Shown here piece after piece: positions 1-8,418 of a DNA stretch of 14,720 nt. Origin of the DNA: Kiritimatiellia bacterium. GTDB taxonomy: Bacteria; Verrucomicrobiota; Kiritimatiellia; RFP12; UBA1067. The DNA lies in contig JAEDMN010000057.1 in the NCBI GenBank assembly GCA_016302985.1, positions 1 to 14,720 of the forward strand, read 5' to 3'. A program made the translations under genes and the position numbers. The notes under the pieces are model-generated. The model saw only the letters and a list, made by a program, of their open reading frames with translations. It had not been told where the DNA came from and did no database searches. The number at the start of each line of letters is the position of its first letter. Positions within the stretch are counted from its first letter, which is position 1.

Positions 1-424
1 GGCGCGGGCTCCGAACGCGTCGGCCCCGCCTCCGGCGGAACCGCGGACAGACCGAACCTCGCGGACGACCGCGGAAGTTTTTGAAGTGCGTGCGGGGCCG
101 CTCCGCTCCCCACGCCCGCGCGAAGCGCCTCGCCCCCCGCACGCGCCGCGCCCTCTGCGCGGGCTCCGCGTCTCGGCGCCGGTCATGGACGCGGCCTTCT
201 TCTCCGCGGCCGCGTAGCACCACGACCACATCACCTTCCGCGTCGGCGACGTCCCCCGCCGCCATGCGGGCGGGGATCTCCTTCAGCGCGGGGACCGACG
301 TGTCGACGCACTGCGCGAAGAACGTCTCGGCGGAGGTGCCGGGGCCGTGCGTGAAGTACGGCTCCGCGGCCAGGCAGACGCCGGCGCAGAGAATCGCGAC
401 CGTGGTTCCAAGCAGCGTGCGCAT
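1..424 (-). CDS. Secreted protein of unknown function, N-terminal part only, apparently frameshifted
   Basis: An ATG at 424 starts MRTLLGTTVAILCAGVCLAAE, a clear Sec signal peptide with likely cleavage after the Ala-Ala. It is followed by a segment containing PYFTHGPGTSAETFF. GGGGAAG lies just upstream as ribosome binding site, and the gene begins 12 nt after the stop of the 1460-aa repeat protein, so the two are probably co-transcribed. Codons are strongly G/C-ending down to about position 242. Downstream in the same frame that signature collapses into an Arg/Gly-rich reading, while the +1 frame (RKVMWSWCYAAAEKKAAS...) carries almost only G/C-ending codons down to about position 160. This suggests a one-base frameshift near 240, real or a sequencing/assembly error. 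Neither frame meets a stop before the window edge. The N-terminal segment vaguely recalls the start of heparinase II/III-like secreted lyases, but no catalytic region is visible and I do not assign a function. Confidence 0.5.
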   Translation of the reverse strand, partial: MRTLLGTTVAILCAGVCLAAEPYFTHGPGTSAETFFAQCVDTSVPALKEIPARMAAGDVADAEGDVVVVLRGRGEEGRVHDRRRDAEPAQRARRVRGARRFARAWGAERPRTHFKNFRGRPRGSVCPRFRRRRGRRVRSPR

Positions 425-436
425 CCGGCTTCCCCG

Positions 437-3400
437 TTAGCGGATGACGAGGACCGTGTTCAGCCCGAGACCGCGCGACACGAGCGCGCCGCCGCCGGAG
501 ACATGGTCGCCGAAATTGGCCGCCGTGTAGGTTCCGAGCGGCTGCCGGACACCGTCCACGTAGACGTAGGAGCAGGGGATGCTCACGCCTGCGGGGATCT
601 CCAGCTTGCCGGCCGTGTCCAGGAAGAGGACCTCCGCCTTCCTGTCGATCGCCTTCGCGTGGTTCGCCTTGAGGACGCCGCCGGAGACCATGATCTCCGG
701 GCCCGCCCAGGCGCCGCCGCGCAGCACCGGCGAATTGGCCTGGTCGACGCCGTTGTACGCCTCGCCCGGAGCCGCCAGCACCAGGGTGCCGCTCACGACG
801 GAGAGCTTGCCCGTGGACGTGCAGGGGTCGCGGAACCAGCGCGTCGCCGTGCCGGCGTTCACGTAGTCCGCCGCGTCGACGACGACGGGCAGGTTCGGAA
901 CGTCCTCCGAACCGCTCAGCTTCAGCTGGGACCCGGCCGTGCCGGAGACCTTCGCCTGCGAGACCCACTGGACGAGCCCGCTCTCATCCACCGTGATGGA
1001 CGCACGCGTGGCGGTCGCGAACTCCTGCCGCGTGCCGTGGATGTTCAGCATGCCGTAGGGCGCCGTCGTGCTGCCGCTCCAGTAGTTGAACTGGATCTTC
1101 TGATTCGACGCCAGCGCGTTGTCCACGCGCAGGTCGAGTTCGTTGTAGACGTTCCAGGAGCTGTCGAACCGGTTCCCGGGACAGGCGACGACGCAGCCGA
1201 CCTGCGCGTTCGCGTTGTCGCTCCAGTACCAGCTGCCGGAGCTCGCCGGCTCGCCCTCGAGGAAGATGAAGCCGGTGCGGTCGTCGGGACCGTACGGAAT
1301 GAAGAACGCCGCCATCCGGAGCCCGCCGCGGTAGTGGAGCTCGGATTTGGACTCGCACCGGTTGCGGAAGTGGTTGGCCGCGCAGGTCACGAGCCCGTCG
1401 ACGTAGTTCGTCGTGCCGGCCGTCGAATAGAGCATCTCGCCGTTTCCGTCGCTGGGGTGCGTGAACCAGAGCGGACGCGAAACCGTCGTCCCGCGTAGGA
1501 AGAGCTTGGTGTTCACGCAGTCCTTCGGCACGTACATGCGGAAGGAACCGGAGCCGCCAAGCGGATCCGCCCCCGAGAGATTGACGAAGCCGTTGGAGAC
1601 CACCAGGTCGCCCTGGATGTCGTTCGCGTCGCCCGCGATGTTCAGCGTGCCGTAGCCGTCCTTGGTGAACAGCGCCTGGCCGAGGGTGGCGATCCGGTTC
1701 GTGAAGGTCAGCACGTGGTTCGCCGTCGCCTTCGACTCGGGATCGCCGGCCCGCACGCGCAGCTCCGTGACGTACTTGACGGGCACGTCGAGCACGACGC
1801 TCTTCGCCGCGCCCACGGCGCCCGTCACGACGAGCAAGCCGTCCGTGAACGTCACGGCGCCGTCTCCCTCGGCGACGAGGCGGACGGTGTCCACAAGCTG
1901 GGAGGAGAACACGAAGCTGCGCGCGTTCACGCCGACGTCGACCGTCGCGGTGAAGCCGTTGCCCGGGAAGCGGTATTCGCCCAGGATGTTCGAGAAGTCG
2001 GGCAGGACGTCCCCCTCCCAGTTGGCCGCGGAGGAGAAGCGTCCGTCGCCCGCGCCCGTCCAGGTGTAGACCGCCGGCGTGCCGCCGGACGGCAGGATGG
2101 TGAGGACGCCTTCGCCCGCGAGGCCGGGCAGCGCCTGCACGTCGCCGGAGGCCGTGGAACCGTAGCGCCCCGCGGGGAGCGGCAGGCCGTCCGCGCCCTT
2201 CATCGCCGCGACGACGTACTCGCCGGCGCCCAGGTCGAGCGTGCCGGCCTTCAGCGCGACCGCGGCCTTGGAGGAGATCGCCGCGGGGCCCGGCACGCGC
2301 ACCGTGCCGCCGTCGACCACGACGTCGCCCGCCCAGCTCGCGCCCTCGCGCAGGATGACTTCGCCGGCCGTCGCGACCAGCTCGCCCGAGGACGAGCTGG
2401 CCGCCGTGAGGTAGACCGTTCCGGAACCGGCCTGCTCGAACGCGACGGGCCCCGAGAAGACGCAGGAGTTCGTGTAGACAGACGGCGCGACGAAGGTGAT
2501 CTTCGCCGGCTCGTCGGAGCGGATCGTGCCGGAAGGCGCCGGCGTCCAGTCCTTGTCGGTCACGGTCGCGGCCTCGATGCGCGAGACGCGCTGCGTCGTG
2601 CCGCAGAGGTCGAGAAGCGAGAGCGCGGCTCCCCCGGGCAGGCCCATCCAGAAGTAGGTGCCCTCGTCCAGGGCGCCGTTCACCCAGGTCTCGATCCGCT
2701 CGTGCATGCCGCGGCTGTGCACCGTGTCGTACGTGACGATCCGGTTCCCCGCGCAGGCGAAGACCATCCGTCCGGAACCGTAGACGTCATGGTAGATGCT
2801 GTGGACGATCGGGGAATTCGTGACGACCACCTCGGCGTCCTGCTTGCGGTTGAAGAAGGAGGACGTGCCGAACGTCCCGCCGCCCGCGATGATGAACTTC
2901 GCGTTCGCCTCGACGGACATGCGCAGGTACGAATTCGGCACGCTGAACTTACCGAGCACCGTGTTCACGGTGTTCGGCGCGCACTGGAGGGACTGCGCGT
3001 ACCCGTTGCCCGCGTCGTCCAGATTCCTGATGACCAGCTGCTTGCGCACCGTCACGCCGGCGAGGACGAGGTTGTACTGCTGGCGGTCGCCTTTCTTTGA
3101 AACGGTAACCGCACCCTCCGCGTTGTCGCCAAGCGCGCAGTCGCCGACGGCCGTGAGGCGTCCCGCGTCGATGGAGAGGGAGCCCGTGAACGTGTTGCTG
3201 CCGGAGAGGGTCAGGAAGCCCGCGCCCGTCTTGACGATGTCGGCCGTGCCGCCGATGGAGCCCGACAGGACGACCGTGGCGCCGGAGGCGACCTCGATCG
3301 TGCGCGGACCCGCATCCAGGAGGATGTCGGAGGTCACCGTCGCGCTTCCGTTGAAGCGGGCGGTGTCCTTGCTGTACGGCGCGCGAGTGTCCCAGTTCGC

Positions 3401-4819
3401 GTCGTCGCTCCAGGTCGTCCCGTCTCCCGCGCCCGTCCAGGTGCGGACCTCCTGCGAGACCTCCGAGCCGGCGATCACCGTCACCGTGCCGGATCCAGAC
3501 ACCCACTCGGCGGGCGTCGCGCCCGCGCCGTACGTGCCGCCGGGGACCTTCTGTCCGTCGTAAATGACCTGGAGCAGCGTGGCCGCCGCCTCCGTGGCGA
3601 TCCGTCCGCCCTTCGCGATGCGCGCCGTCGCGGTCTGGTTGGCGAACGGGTTCACGCTCTCCGCGGCGATGCGCATCGTGGCGTCCGCGCCAAGGTTGAG
3701 CGCGATCAGGTCCGCCAGCGCGCCGGACTCGGTGGAGGCGAGGTCGAACGCCGCGCCGTCCTCGACCGTCAGACGCGTGAGCTTGGCGAACGTGGCGCTC
3801 CCCGAGACCTTCACCGCGCCGTGCTTCACCGTGACCATTCCCTCGGTCGTGCTCGCCTTGTCGACGAACTCCTGCGTGAAGTCCCCGAGCGGGTCCCAGA
3901 CGAGCGAGACGCCGGGATAGACGAAGCAGCACGCGACCGCGTCGGACGCGCCCTTCAGCGTGAGCGTCATCGGCGCGCCGGTCGAGCGCACGTAGCGGAT
4001 GTTGTCCGTCGCGTCGCCGTAGTCCTGGGCGCAGCGGATCGCCTCGGCGACCTGGTCCACGCCCGCGAAGCTGTAGGAGTAGATGTGGGGGTGATTGCCC
4101 TCCCGGTAGTAGCCCGACCACTGGAGCGGCGTCGTCGCGGGCAGCGCGTTTTCGGCCGCCAGGACGATACCGCCGTAGCAGACCTCCGTCGCGGCGATCT
4201 CGTTTCCGGAGGCGTGCAGATAGCACCAGCCGCTGCGGTAGCCGCTGCTGCAGCAGCTGAGCTTCGCCAGCGTCACCTTGCCGTAGAAGTGGACGGACGT
4301 GGATTCGGTCGAACCGGTCGAGCCGAACTGCATGAGCATGGTCGCCTGCGGCGCCGTGAAGACGTCGCGGAAGTTGACGTACATCGGCCCGTTCGAGTTT
4401 TCGGACGTGAACTGGATGTGCTTCTGTCCGAGCGCCGCAACGGGCTTTCTGAACTCGATCGTCCGGTTCGCCGCGGCGACGTGGACCACGTTCCCGCCGG
4501 TCTTCAGCGTGACGGGCGCGTCGACGTCGAGGTTGACGGACGAGGAGATCCTCTGCGCGACGAGCGCGCCCGCGCCGGACAGCGTGAGCTTGCCGGCGCC
4601 CGTGACGGTGAGCGCGCCCATCTCGCGGTCCGTGCCGCCGAGATTGATGGTCTTCTCCCCGGTCCCCGTCGCGATCGCGACGTCCTCCGTCGCCGTCGGC
4701 AGCATGCCGCCCCAGTTCGCCGGGTCGCCCCAGCTCGAACCGTCGCCCCCGCCCGTCCAGGTTGCGGCCTCGACGCAGGCGCAGACCAGCGCCGCGACAT
4801 ACGCGAAGATTCTCTTCAT
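437..4819 (-). CDS. Large secreted autotransporter-associated beta-strand repeat protein, three modules
   Basis: A 1460-aa protein with a signal peptide (MKRIFAYVAALVCACVEA) followed directly by TWTGGGDGSSWGDPANW. The same motif recurs near residues 460 (TWTGAGDGTTWSDDANW) and 918 (TWTGAGDGRFSSAANW), dividing the protein into three modules of roughly 450-540 residues. Each module ends alike, with a (V/I)YDGxxxPxGTY-like element followed by a G-S/G-G-x-(V/L)-T-V/I strand. Within module 2, IVKTGAGFLTLSGSNTF is a textbook passenger-associated (PATR, autotransporter-associated) beta-strand repeat. Such repeats build parallel beta-helices in secreted or surface proteins, and Kiritimatiellae/Verrucomicrobia encode many of them. 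The C terminus (LNTVLVIR) stops at the end of module 3. I see no beta-barrel, PEP-CTERM, LPXTG or other anchor, so how it is held or exported past the outer membrane is unknown. GGGGG six nt before the ATG serves as ribosome site. A scaffold, adhesin or carbohydrate-binding role is inference. Confidence 0.9.
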   Translation of the reverse strand: MKRIFAYVAALVCACVEAATWTGGGDGSSWGDPANWGGMLPTATEDVAIATGTGEKTINLGGTDREMGALTVTGAGKLTLSGAGALVAQRISSSVNLDVDAPVTLKTGGNVVHVAAANRTIEFRKPVAALGQKHIQFTSENSNGPMYVNFRDVFTAPQATMLMQFGSTGSTESTSVHFYGKVTLAKLSCCSSGYRSGWCYLHASGNEIAATEVCYGGIVLAAENALPATTPLQWSGYYREGNHPHIYSYSFAGVDQVAEAIRCAQDYGDATDNIRYVRSTGAPMTLTLKGASDAVACCFVYPGVSLVWDPLGDFTQEFVDKASTTEGMVTVKHGAVKVSGSATFAKLTRLTVEDGAAFDLASTESGALADLIALNLGADATMRIAAESVNPFANQTATARIAKGGRIATEAAATLLQVIYDGQKVPGGTYGAGATPAEWVSGSGTVTVIAGSEVSQEVRTWTGAGDGTTWSDDANWDTRAPYSKDTARFNGSATVTSDILLDAGPRTIEVASGATVVLSGSIGGTADIVKTGAGFLTLSGSNTFTGSLSIDAGRLTAVGDCALGDNAEGAVTVSKKGDRQQYNLVLAGVTVRKQLVIRNLDDAGNGYAQSLQCAPNTVNTVLGKFSVPNSYLRMSVEANAKFIIAGGGTFGTSSFFNRKQDAEVVVTNSPIVHSIYHDVYGSGRMVFACAGNRIVTYDTVHSRGMHERIETWVNGALDEGTYFWMGLPGGAALSLLDLCGTTQRVSRIEAATVTDKDWTPAPSGTIRSDEPAKITFVAPSVYTNSCVFSGPVAFEQAGSGTVYLTAASSSSGELVATAGEVILREGASWAGDVVVDGGTVRVPGPAAISSKAAVALKAGTLDLGAGEYVVAAMKGADGLPLPAGRYGSTASGDVQALPGLAGEGVLTILPSGGTPAVYTWTGAGDGRFSSAANWEGDVLPDFSNILGEYRFPGNGFTATVDVGVNARSFVFSSQLVDTVRLVAEGDGAVTFTDGLLVVTGAVGAAKSVVLDVPVKYVTELRVRAGDPESKATANHVLTFTNRIATLGQALFTKDGYGTLNIAGDANDIQGDLVVSNGFVNLSGADPLGGSGSFRMYVPKDCVNTKLFLRGTTVSRPLWFTHPSDGNGEMLYSTAGTTNYVDGLVTCAANHFRNRCESKSELHYRGGLRMAAFFIPYGPDDRTGFIFLEGEPASSGSWYWSDNANAQVGCVVACPGNRFDSSWNVYNELDLRVDNALASNQKIQFNYWSGSTTAPYGMLNIHGTRQEFATATRASITVDESGLVQWVSQAKVSGTAGSQLKLSGSEDVPNLPVVVDAADYVNAGTATRWFRDPCTSTGKLSVVSGTLVLAAPGEAYNGVDQANSPVLRGGAWAGPEIMVSGGVLKANHAKAIDRKAEVLFLDTAGKLEIPAGVSIPCSYVYVDGVRQPLGTYTAANFGDHVSGGGALVSRGLGLNTVLVIR

Positions 4820-4858
4820 GTCATACCCCCAGAATACATGAATTTACCGTCCATCGTT

Positions 4859-5707
4859 TCACGGACCGCCGGGACGGCGGTCCCTACCAGACCGCGGACC
4901 GCCGGGACGGCGGTCCCTACCAGACCGCGGACCGCGCGGAGCGCCGTCCCTACCGTGCGCGCCGCCGCGCGGCCCCTTGCGATTGGGGGGCGCACCGGTC
5001 CCCGGTGCGCGGGCTGCGGGCTCTTCCGTCGCGAAGGCCGGCAGGCCGGTCTCGAACGCCATCCGCTTCCCCGTGTGCGGGTGCTTGAACGCGAGCTTCC
5101 AGGCGTGCAGGCAGAGCATGTCGCCGCGCTTCGCATGGCCGTACTTGGCGTCGCCGACGACGGGATGGCCGTTTTCGGAGAAATGCACGCGGATCTGGTT
5201 CTTGCGGCCGCTCTTGAGCGTCACCTCGACGAGGGTCGTCTTTCCCGTTCCCGGCAAACCAGAAGGGCTTGCCTGCTCAAGAGACTTCCATTCCGTGCGC
5301 GCGTACTTGCCGTACTGCGTGTTCTTCACGCTCTTGACGAAGTAGTTCTCGTCTTCGCGCAGGTAGCTCTCGAAGACTCCGCTTTCCGTGGGCAGCGAAC
5401 CCTCGACGCGGGCCAGGTAGGTCTTCTCGGTGACCTCGTTCCAGTGCGCGCGCAGCCAGGTCTGGGCCTGTTCGGTCTTCGCGACCATCATGATGCCGCT
5501 CGTCTCGCGGTCGAGGCGATGGACGAGGTACGCGCGCTTCGTGCTCTTCAGCTGCCCCTTGCGCAGGTAGTCGGTCAGTTCCGACTCCACGCTCGGGTCC
5601 TCGGAATGGCGGAGCGCCTGGGAGAGGAGGCCGGCGGCCTTCTCCACCACGACGACGTCGAGGTCCTCGTGGAGGATGCGGACGCCCCTGAGATGCGGTT
5701 TCTTCAC
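4859..5707 (-). CDS. RluA-family RNA pseudouridine synthase
   Basis: A 282-aa cytoplasmic enzyme expected to convert specific uridines of rRNA or tRNA to pseudouridine. The RluA signature HRLDRETSG is at residues 63-71, with the catalytic Asp at 66. It also has EKTYLARVEG (about 94-103), SGRKNQIRVH (166-175), GDAKYG (185-190) and LHAWKLAFKHP (200-210), the usual order of RluA/RluC/RluD-type motifs. It has no N-terminal S4 RNA-binding domain, so it is a short form; which base it modifies cannot be read from sequence. The start is GTG at 5707, whose GTGA overlaps the TGA of the SGNH gene by 4 nt, implying translational coupling. The catalytic core ends near residue 230. The last ~50 residues are Arg/Gly/Pro-rich and translate GC-rich palindromic repeats, including two identical 11-residue units (RSGRDRRPGGP). 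That tail is probably not needed for catalysis. Confidence 0.92.
   Translation of the reverse strand: MKKPHLRGVRILHEDLDVVVVEKAAGLLSQALRHSEDPSVESELTDYLRKGQLKSTKRAYLVHRLDRETSGIMMVAKTEQAQTWLRAHWNEVTEKTYLARVEGSLPTESGVFESYLREDENYFVKSVKNTQYGKYARTEWKSLEQASPSGLPGTGKTTLVEVTLKSGRKNQIRVHFSENGHPVVGDAKYGHAKRGDMLCLHAWKLAFKHPHTGKRMAFETGLPAFATEEPAARAPGTGAPPNRKGPRGGAHGRDGAPRGPRSGRDRRPGGPRSGRDRRPGGP
4863..4960. repeat. 33-bp tandem palindromic repeat, 2 perfect copies plus a degenerate third
   Basis: Copies at 4863-4895 and 4896-4928 are identical over 33 bp. A third at 4929-4960 is diverged and 1 bp shorter. Each copy opens with a palindrome of two 9-bp arms around the 3-nt spacer GGA (4863-4883, 4896-4916, and 4929-4949 with one mismatch). 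The period is 11 codons, and the repeats are read in frame as the C-terminal tail of the pseudouridine synthase on the minus strand. Only 39 nt separate the end of that gene from the start of the 1460-aa repeat protein. These look like dispersed REP-like elements rather than CRISPR: there is no variable spacer between copies. Confidence 0.9.
4990..5010. repeat. GC-rich palindrome, 9-bp arms, 3-nt spacer
   Basis: GCGCACCGG, spacer TCC, then CCGGTGCGC: a perfect 9+3+9 palindrome. It lies inside the 3' part of the pseudouridine synthase gene, encoding the PGTGAPP segment of the tail. It shares its architecture with the palindromes at 4863-4883 and 14506-14526 and could fold as a stable RNA hairpin on either strand. 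Confidence 0.75.
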
Positions 5708-7164
5708 TTGCCGAGGACCTTCTGGAAGATGGGCAGCAGCTCGTCGCGCCAGAGGAGGTAGCCGTTGTGGTCGGGGTGGAGGTCGTCCGGGAACATCAGG
5801 CCGGGCTTCATGCCGCCCTTCTCGTCGAGGAACTTGGCGTTGAAGTCATGCCAGAGGACGTCCGTGCCGTCCGCGTAGCCCCGGATGATCGCGTTGACCG
5901 CCTCGTTGCGCTTCCGTGCGCCGTCCTGCGCGGTCTTCCCGCGGGGGAAGATCGGGTGCAGCAGCACCTTCGCCTCCGGATGCTTCGCGCGGAGCGTCTC
6001 GAGAATCTTCTTCACGCCCTGCGCGATCTGCTCGGGACGGTCGCGGTTGTTCGTGCCGATCATCAGCACGAAGAGCTTCGTCCTGTAGCCCTCGAGCTCG
6101 CCGTACTTCATGCGCCAGAGGACATGCTGCGTGCCGTCGCCGCCGATGCCGAGGTTGAGCAGCGTGTACTTCTGCTTCAGCTCGGCCCAGACCTTCTCGC
6201 CGCCGCCATTGGGACGCTCCCAGCGGTGCGTGATCGAGTCGCCGACGAAGACGACGTCGTATTCCTTCGGTCCGTCGACAATCTCGGTGCGCTTCTCGCG
6301 CAGGCGGGTCTTCCACCAGACCTGGTCCGGCAGCTGGGTCGCCGGAATGACGGTGGAGGGGCCATCCACGGCGAACTGGGTCGGTTCGACCGTCGCGGCG
6401 AAGCGCTGCGGGAAGACGCGTTCGTCGCCCGGCTTCGCGTCCAGCGCGAAGTCGAGGAACGGCAGCACGGCGCTCGCCCAGACCTCGTAGCCCGCGGGCG
6501 CGGGATGCAGGAAGTCGGGCGCGACCTCCGCGGTCAGCGTGCCATCCGCTGTCAGGAACTGCTGGCCGAAGTCGCACCAGAGGATGTTCCGCCCGTCGCA
6601 GAACTTCTGGATCTCCTTGTTCACGACGCCGTTGCGCAGGCGGTTGCCGTCCGTCGGCTTCGGATCGCGCGGGAAGATCGAGCAAAGGACGATCTTCGCC
6701 TGCGGCTGCTTCGCGCGGATCGCATCCAGCACCGCCTTCAGGCCGACGATCGTGTCCTCGGGCGTCTCCTGGTCGAACGGGAAGTGGCCCGTGTTGTTCG
6801 TGCCGAGCATGAGCACGACGGCCTTCGCCGCGTAGCCGTCGAGCTCGCCCTGTTCAATGCGCCAGAGGACGTGCTCCGTGCGGTCGCCGGAGAAGCCGAG
6901 GTTGATCGCGCGGTAGCGTCCGGACGCGAAGTAGCGGTTCCAGACGTCGCGGCCGCGGTCCTCCCAGAAATGGGTGATCGAGTCGCCGAGGAAGACGATC
7001 GGCGCGCCGCCGGCCTTCACCAGCTGCATCTTCTGCTCGTGGCGGGGCATCCACCAACCCTTCGTCCAGGGGGCGTCCGGCACCGCCGGGGTGACGCTGC
7101 GCAGCGCGCCCTGCGAGAACAGGCAGAGTCCGGCCGCGAAACCGAGAAACAGCAACTTCTTCAT
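5704..7164 (-). CDS. Secreted protein with two tandem SGNH/GDSL hydrolase domains
   Basis: A 486-aa protein with signal peptide MKKLLFLGFAAGLCLFSQGA. Two homologous domains follow. Domain 1 (about residues 54-240) has GDSIT (60-64, nucleophile Ser62), SGDR (92-95), GTNN (121-124) and DFLHP (217-221). Domain 2 (about 302-485) has GDSIT (308-312, Ser310), GGDGT (341-345), GTNN (370-373) and DDLHP (460-464). All four conserved SGNH blocks, including the Asp-x-x-His pair, are present in both halves, so both active sites look functional. The sequence style is that of the platelet-activating-factor acetylhydrolase beta/gamma-like branch of SGNH hydrolases, which in bacteria often remove acetyl groups from glycans. 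Deacylation of a polysaccharide is inferred from secretion and from the nearby GH106 gene. The start lies 3 nt after the upstream stop, with GGAG as ribosome site; the stop overlaps the next gene. Confidence 0.93.
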   Translation of the reverse strand: MKKLLFLGFAAGLCLFSQGALRSVTPAVPDAPWTKGWWMPRHEQKMQLVKAGGAPIVFLGDSITHFWEDRGRDVWNRYFASGRYRAINLGFSGDRTEHVLWRIEQGELDGYAAKAVVLMLGTNNTGHFPFDQETPEDTIVGLKAVLDAIRAKQPQAKIVLCSIFPRDPKPTDGNRLRNGVVNKEIQKFCDGRNILWCDFGQQFLTADGTLTAEVAPDFLHPAPAGYEVWASAVLPFLDFALDAKPGDERVFPQRFAATVEPTQFAVDGPSTVIPATQLPDQVWWKTRLREKRTEIVDGPKEYDVVFVGDSITHRWERPNGGGEKVWAELKQKYTLLNLGIGGDGTQHVLWRMKYGELEGYRTKLFVLMIGTNNRDRPEQIAQGVKKILETLRAKHPEAKVLLHPIFPRGKTAQDGARKRNEAVNAIIRGYADGTDVLWHDFNAKFLDEKGGMKPGLMFPDDLHPDHNGYLLWRDELLPIFQKVLGK

Positions 7165-7167
7165 CGA

Positions 7168-8415
7168 TCAGTCTCCAAACACGTAGAATGTGCCGATCCG
7201 CCCCGCGGTGGCCGCGAGGACGGGCGTGAGGGTGGAAACGGGGCAGGACTTCGGCGCGAAGAGGAACATCACGTTCACCTTCTCGCCCTGCTCGCCCGTC
7301 TTGGAAATGAGACCGGGCAGCTCGGCCCAGTCACTGAAGGGAGTGGACTTCGGCTTCAGCACCGGATCCACGCCTTCGCCGCTCCAGTCCTCCTCGCAGA
7401 AGACGAACGTCTTCGCGCCGTCGGCCGCGACATGCACCTCGAACGGCTGGAAGATGCGGCCTTCGCGCTGCCGCCAGGACGTCTCCGGCAGGAATGCGCG
7501 GAAGAAGAACTGGCCGTCGGCCGCGCCGTTCATGCGCAGCGACGGGCCGTCCAGCAGGGCGAACGCGCCGGCGACCTGCGCCGCCTGGGCGACGGACACC
7601 GTGCCGTCGAACGCGAGCGCGGCGTGCACCTCGTGGTCCTTCGCCGTCGTCTGAAGCGCCTTCATCGTCTCAACCGCGTTGGTCGCGGAGATGCGCGCCA
7701 CGACGTCCTTCACGCGCGTGCGGCCGTCCCAGGTCGCCGTCAGCTCGAAGAGCTCGCCGGGACGGAAGGTCCGCGCGGCCTGGAAGCGCCCGTAGGTGGA
7801 GGACTGGTCGAAGAGGCCGTCCAGCTGCAGGAGCGAGGGCGCGTGGTTGTAGAGCGCGAAGACCGCGCAGGGGATGTTCGTGGACGCGACCGGCGCGCCG
7901 GACGCGTCGCGCGCGCCGGCGGTCCAGGCCGCGGGGATCCCGAGCGCGGGCCCCTCCTCCGGACGGAGGTCCTTCAGCACCGCGGCGAGGTTCGTCGGGG
8001 CCAGCGTGTCGGAGCCCCAGGAACGGACGGACAACGCGACCTTCTCCCCTTCCGGCCAGAGACGCGCACGGGAGACGTCCGCGGGACGGCCACGGGGCAC
8101 GCCCGCGCGGTCGAAGGCCGCGGCCAGGGCCGCGGGGGACGCGACGGTCACGAACAGCGACTCGTAGGCGCGGTCGGAAAGCGGTCCGATCGCCGCGAAC
8201 TCGACGGTCGATGACGCGGCGCAGCCGGTCGCCTCCACGAGGAAGCGCACGGACCGCTCCGATGCGGACGCGACCACGCCGTCGGGGGCCTTGTTCTCGG
8301 CCTTCCACCGCGCGATCGCATCCGTCTGCACGGGCGTCCATTCCATGGGCGCCGTCGTGGCCTCGCCCAGGCAGGCGCCCGCGCAGAGGCAGAGGAGGGG
8401 AAGCAGGCGCGCCAC
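7168..8415 (-). CDS. Secreted protein of unknown function
   Basis: A 415-aa product starting at a GTG at 8415, three nt after the aminotransferase stop, with GGGGGTGA about 5 nt upstream as a strong ribosome site. The N terminus MARLLPLLCLCAGACLGEA is a signal peptide, and a Cys in its late part makes a lipoprotein-like processing site possible, though no clean lipobox is seen. I recognise no family. The mature part has no further hydrophobic segment long enough to span a membrane, contains few cysteines, and looks like a mixed alpha/beta soluble protein. Alternating Ala-rich stretches (SPAALAAAFDRAG, QAAQVAGAFALL) resemble pseudopilin- or DUF-type periplasmic proteins in composition only. 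The C terminus (GRIGTFYVFGD) stops 3 nt before the SGNH start. The tight packing argues that it is made together with the SGNH protein. Confidence 0.85.
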   Translation of the reverse strand: MARLLPLLCLCAGACLGEATTAPMEWTPVQTDAIARWKAENKAPDGVVASASERSVRFLVEATGCAASSTVEFAAIGPLSDRAYESLFVTVASPAALAAAFDRAGVPRGRPADVSRARLWPEGEKVALSVRSWGSDTLAPTNLAAVLKDLRPEEGPALGIPAAWTAGARDASGAPVASTNIPCAVFALYNHAPSLLQLDGLFDQSSTYGRFQAARTFRPGELFELTATWDGRTRVKDVVARISATNAVETMKALQTTAKDHEVHAALAFDGTVSVAQAAQVAGAFALLDGPSLRMNGAADGQFFFRAFLPETSWRQREGRIFQPFEVHVAADGAKTFVFCEEDWSGEGVDPVLKPKSTPFSDWAELPGLISKTGEQGEKVNVMFLFAPKSCPVSTLTPVLAATAGRIGTFYVFGD

Positions 8416-8418
8416 GGC

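Noticed and set aside
4863..4960. CRISPR-like array
   Set aside because: The units abut with no unique spacers, are internally palindromic, and no cas gene is nearby.
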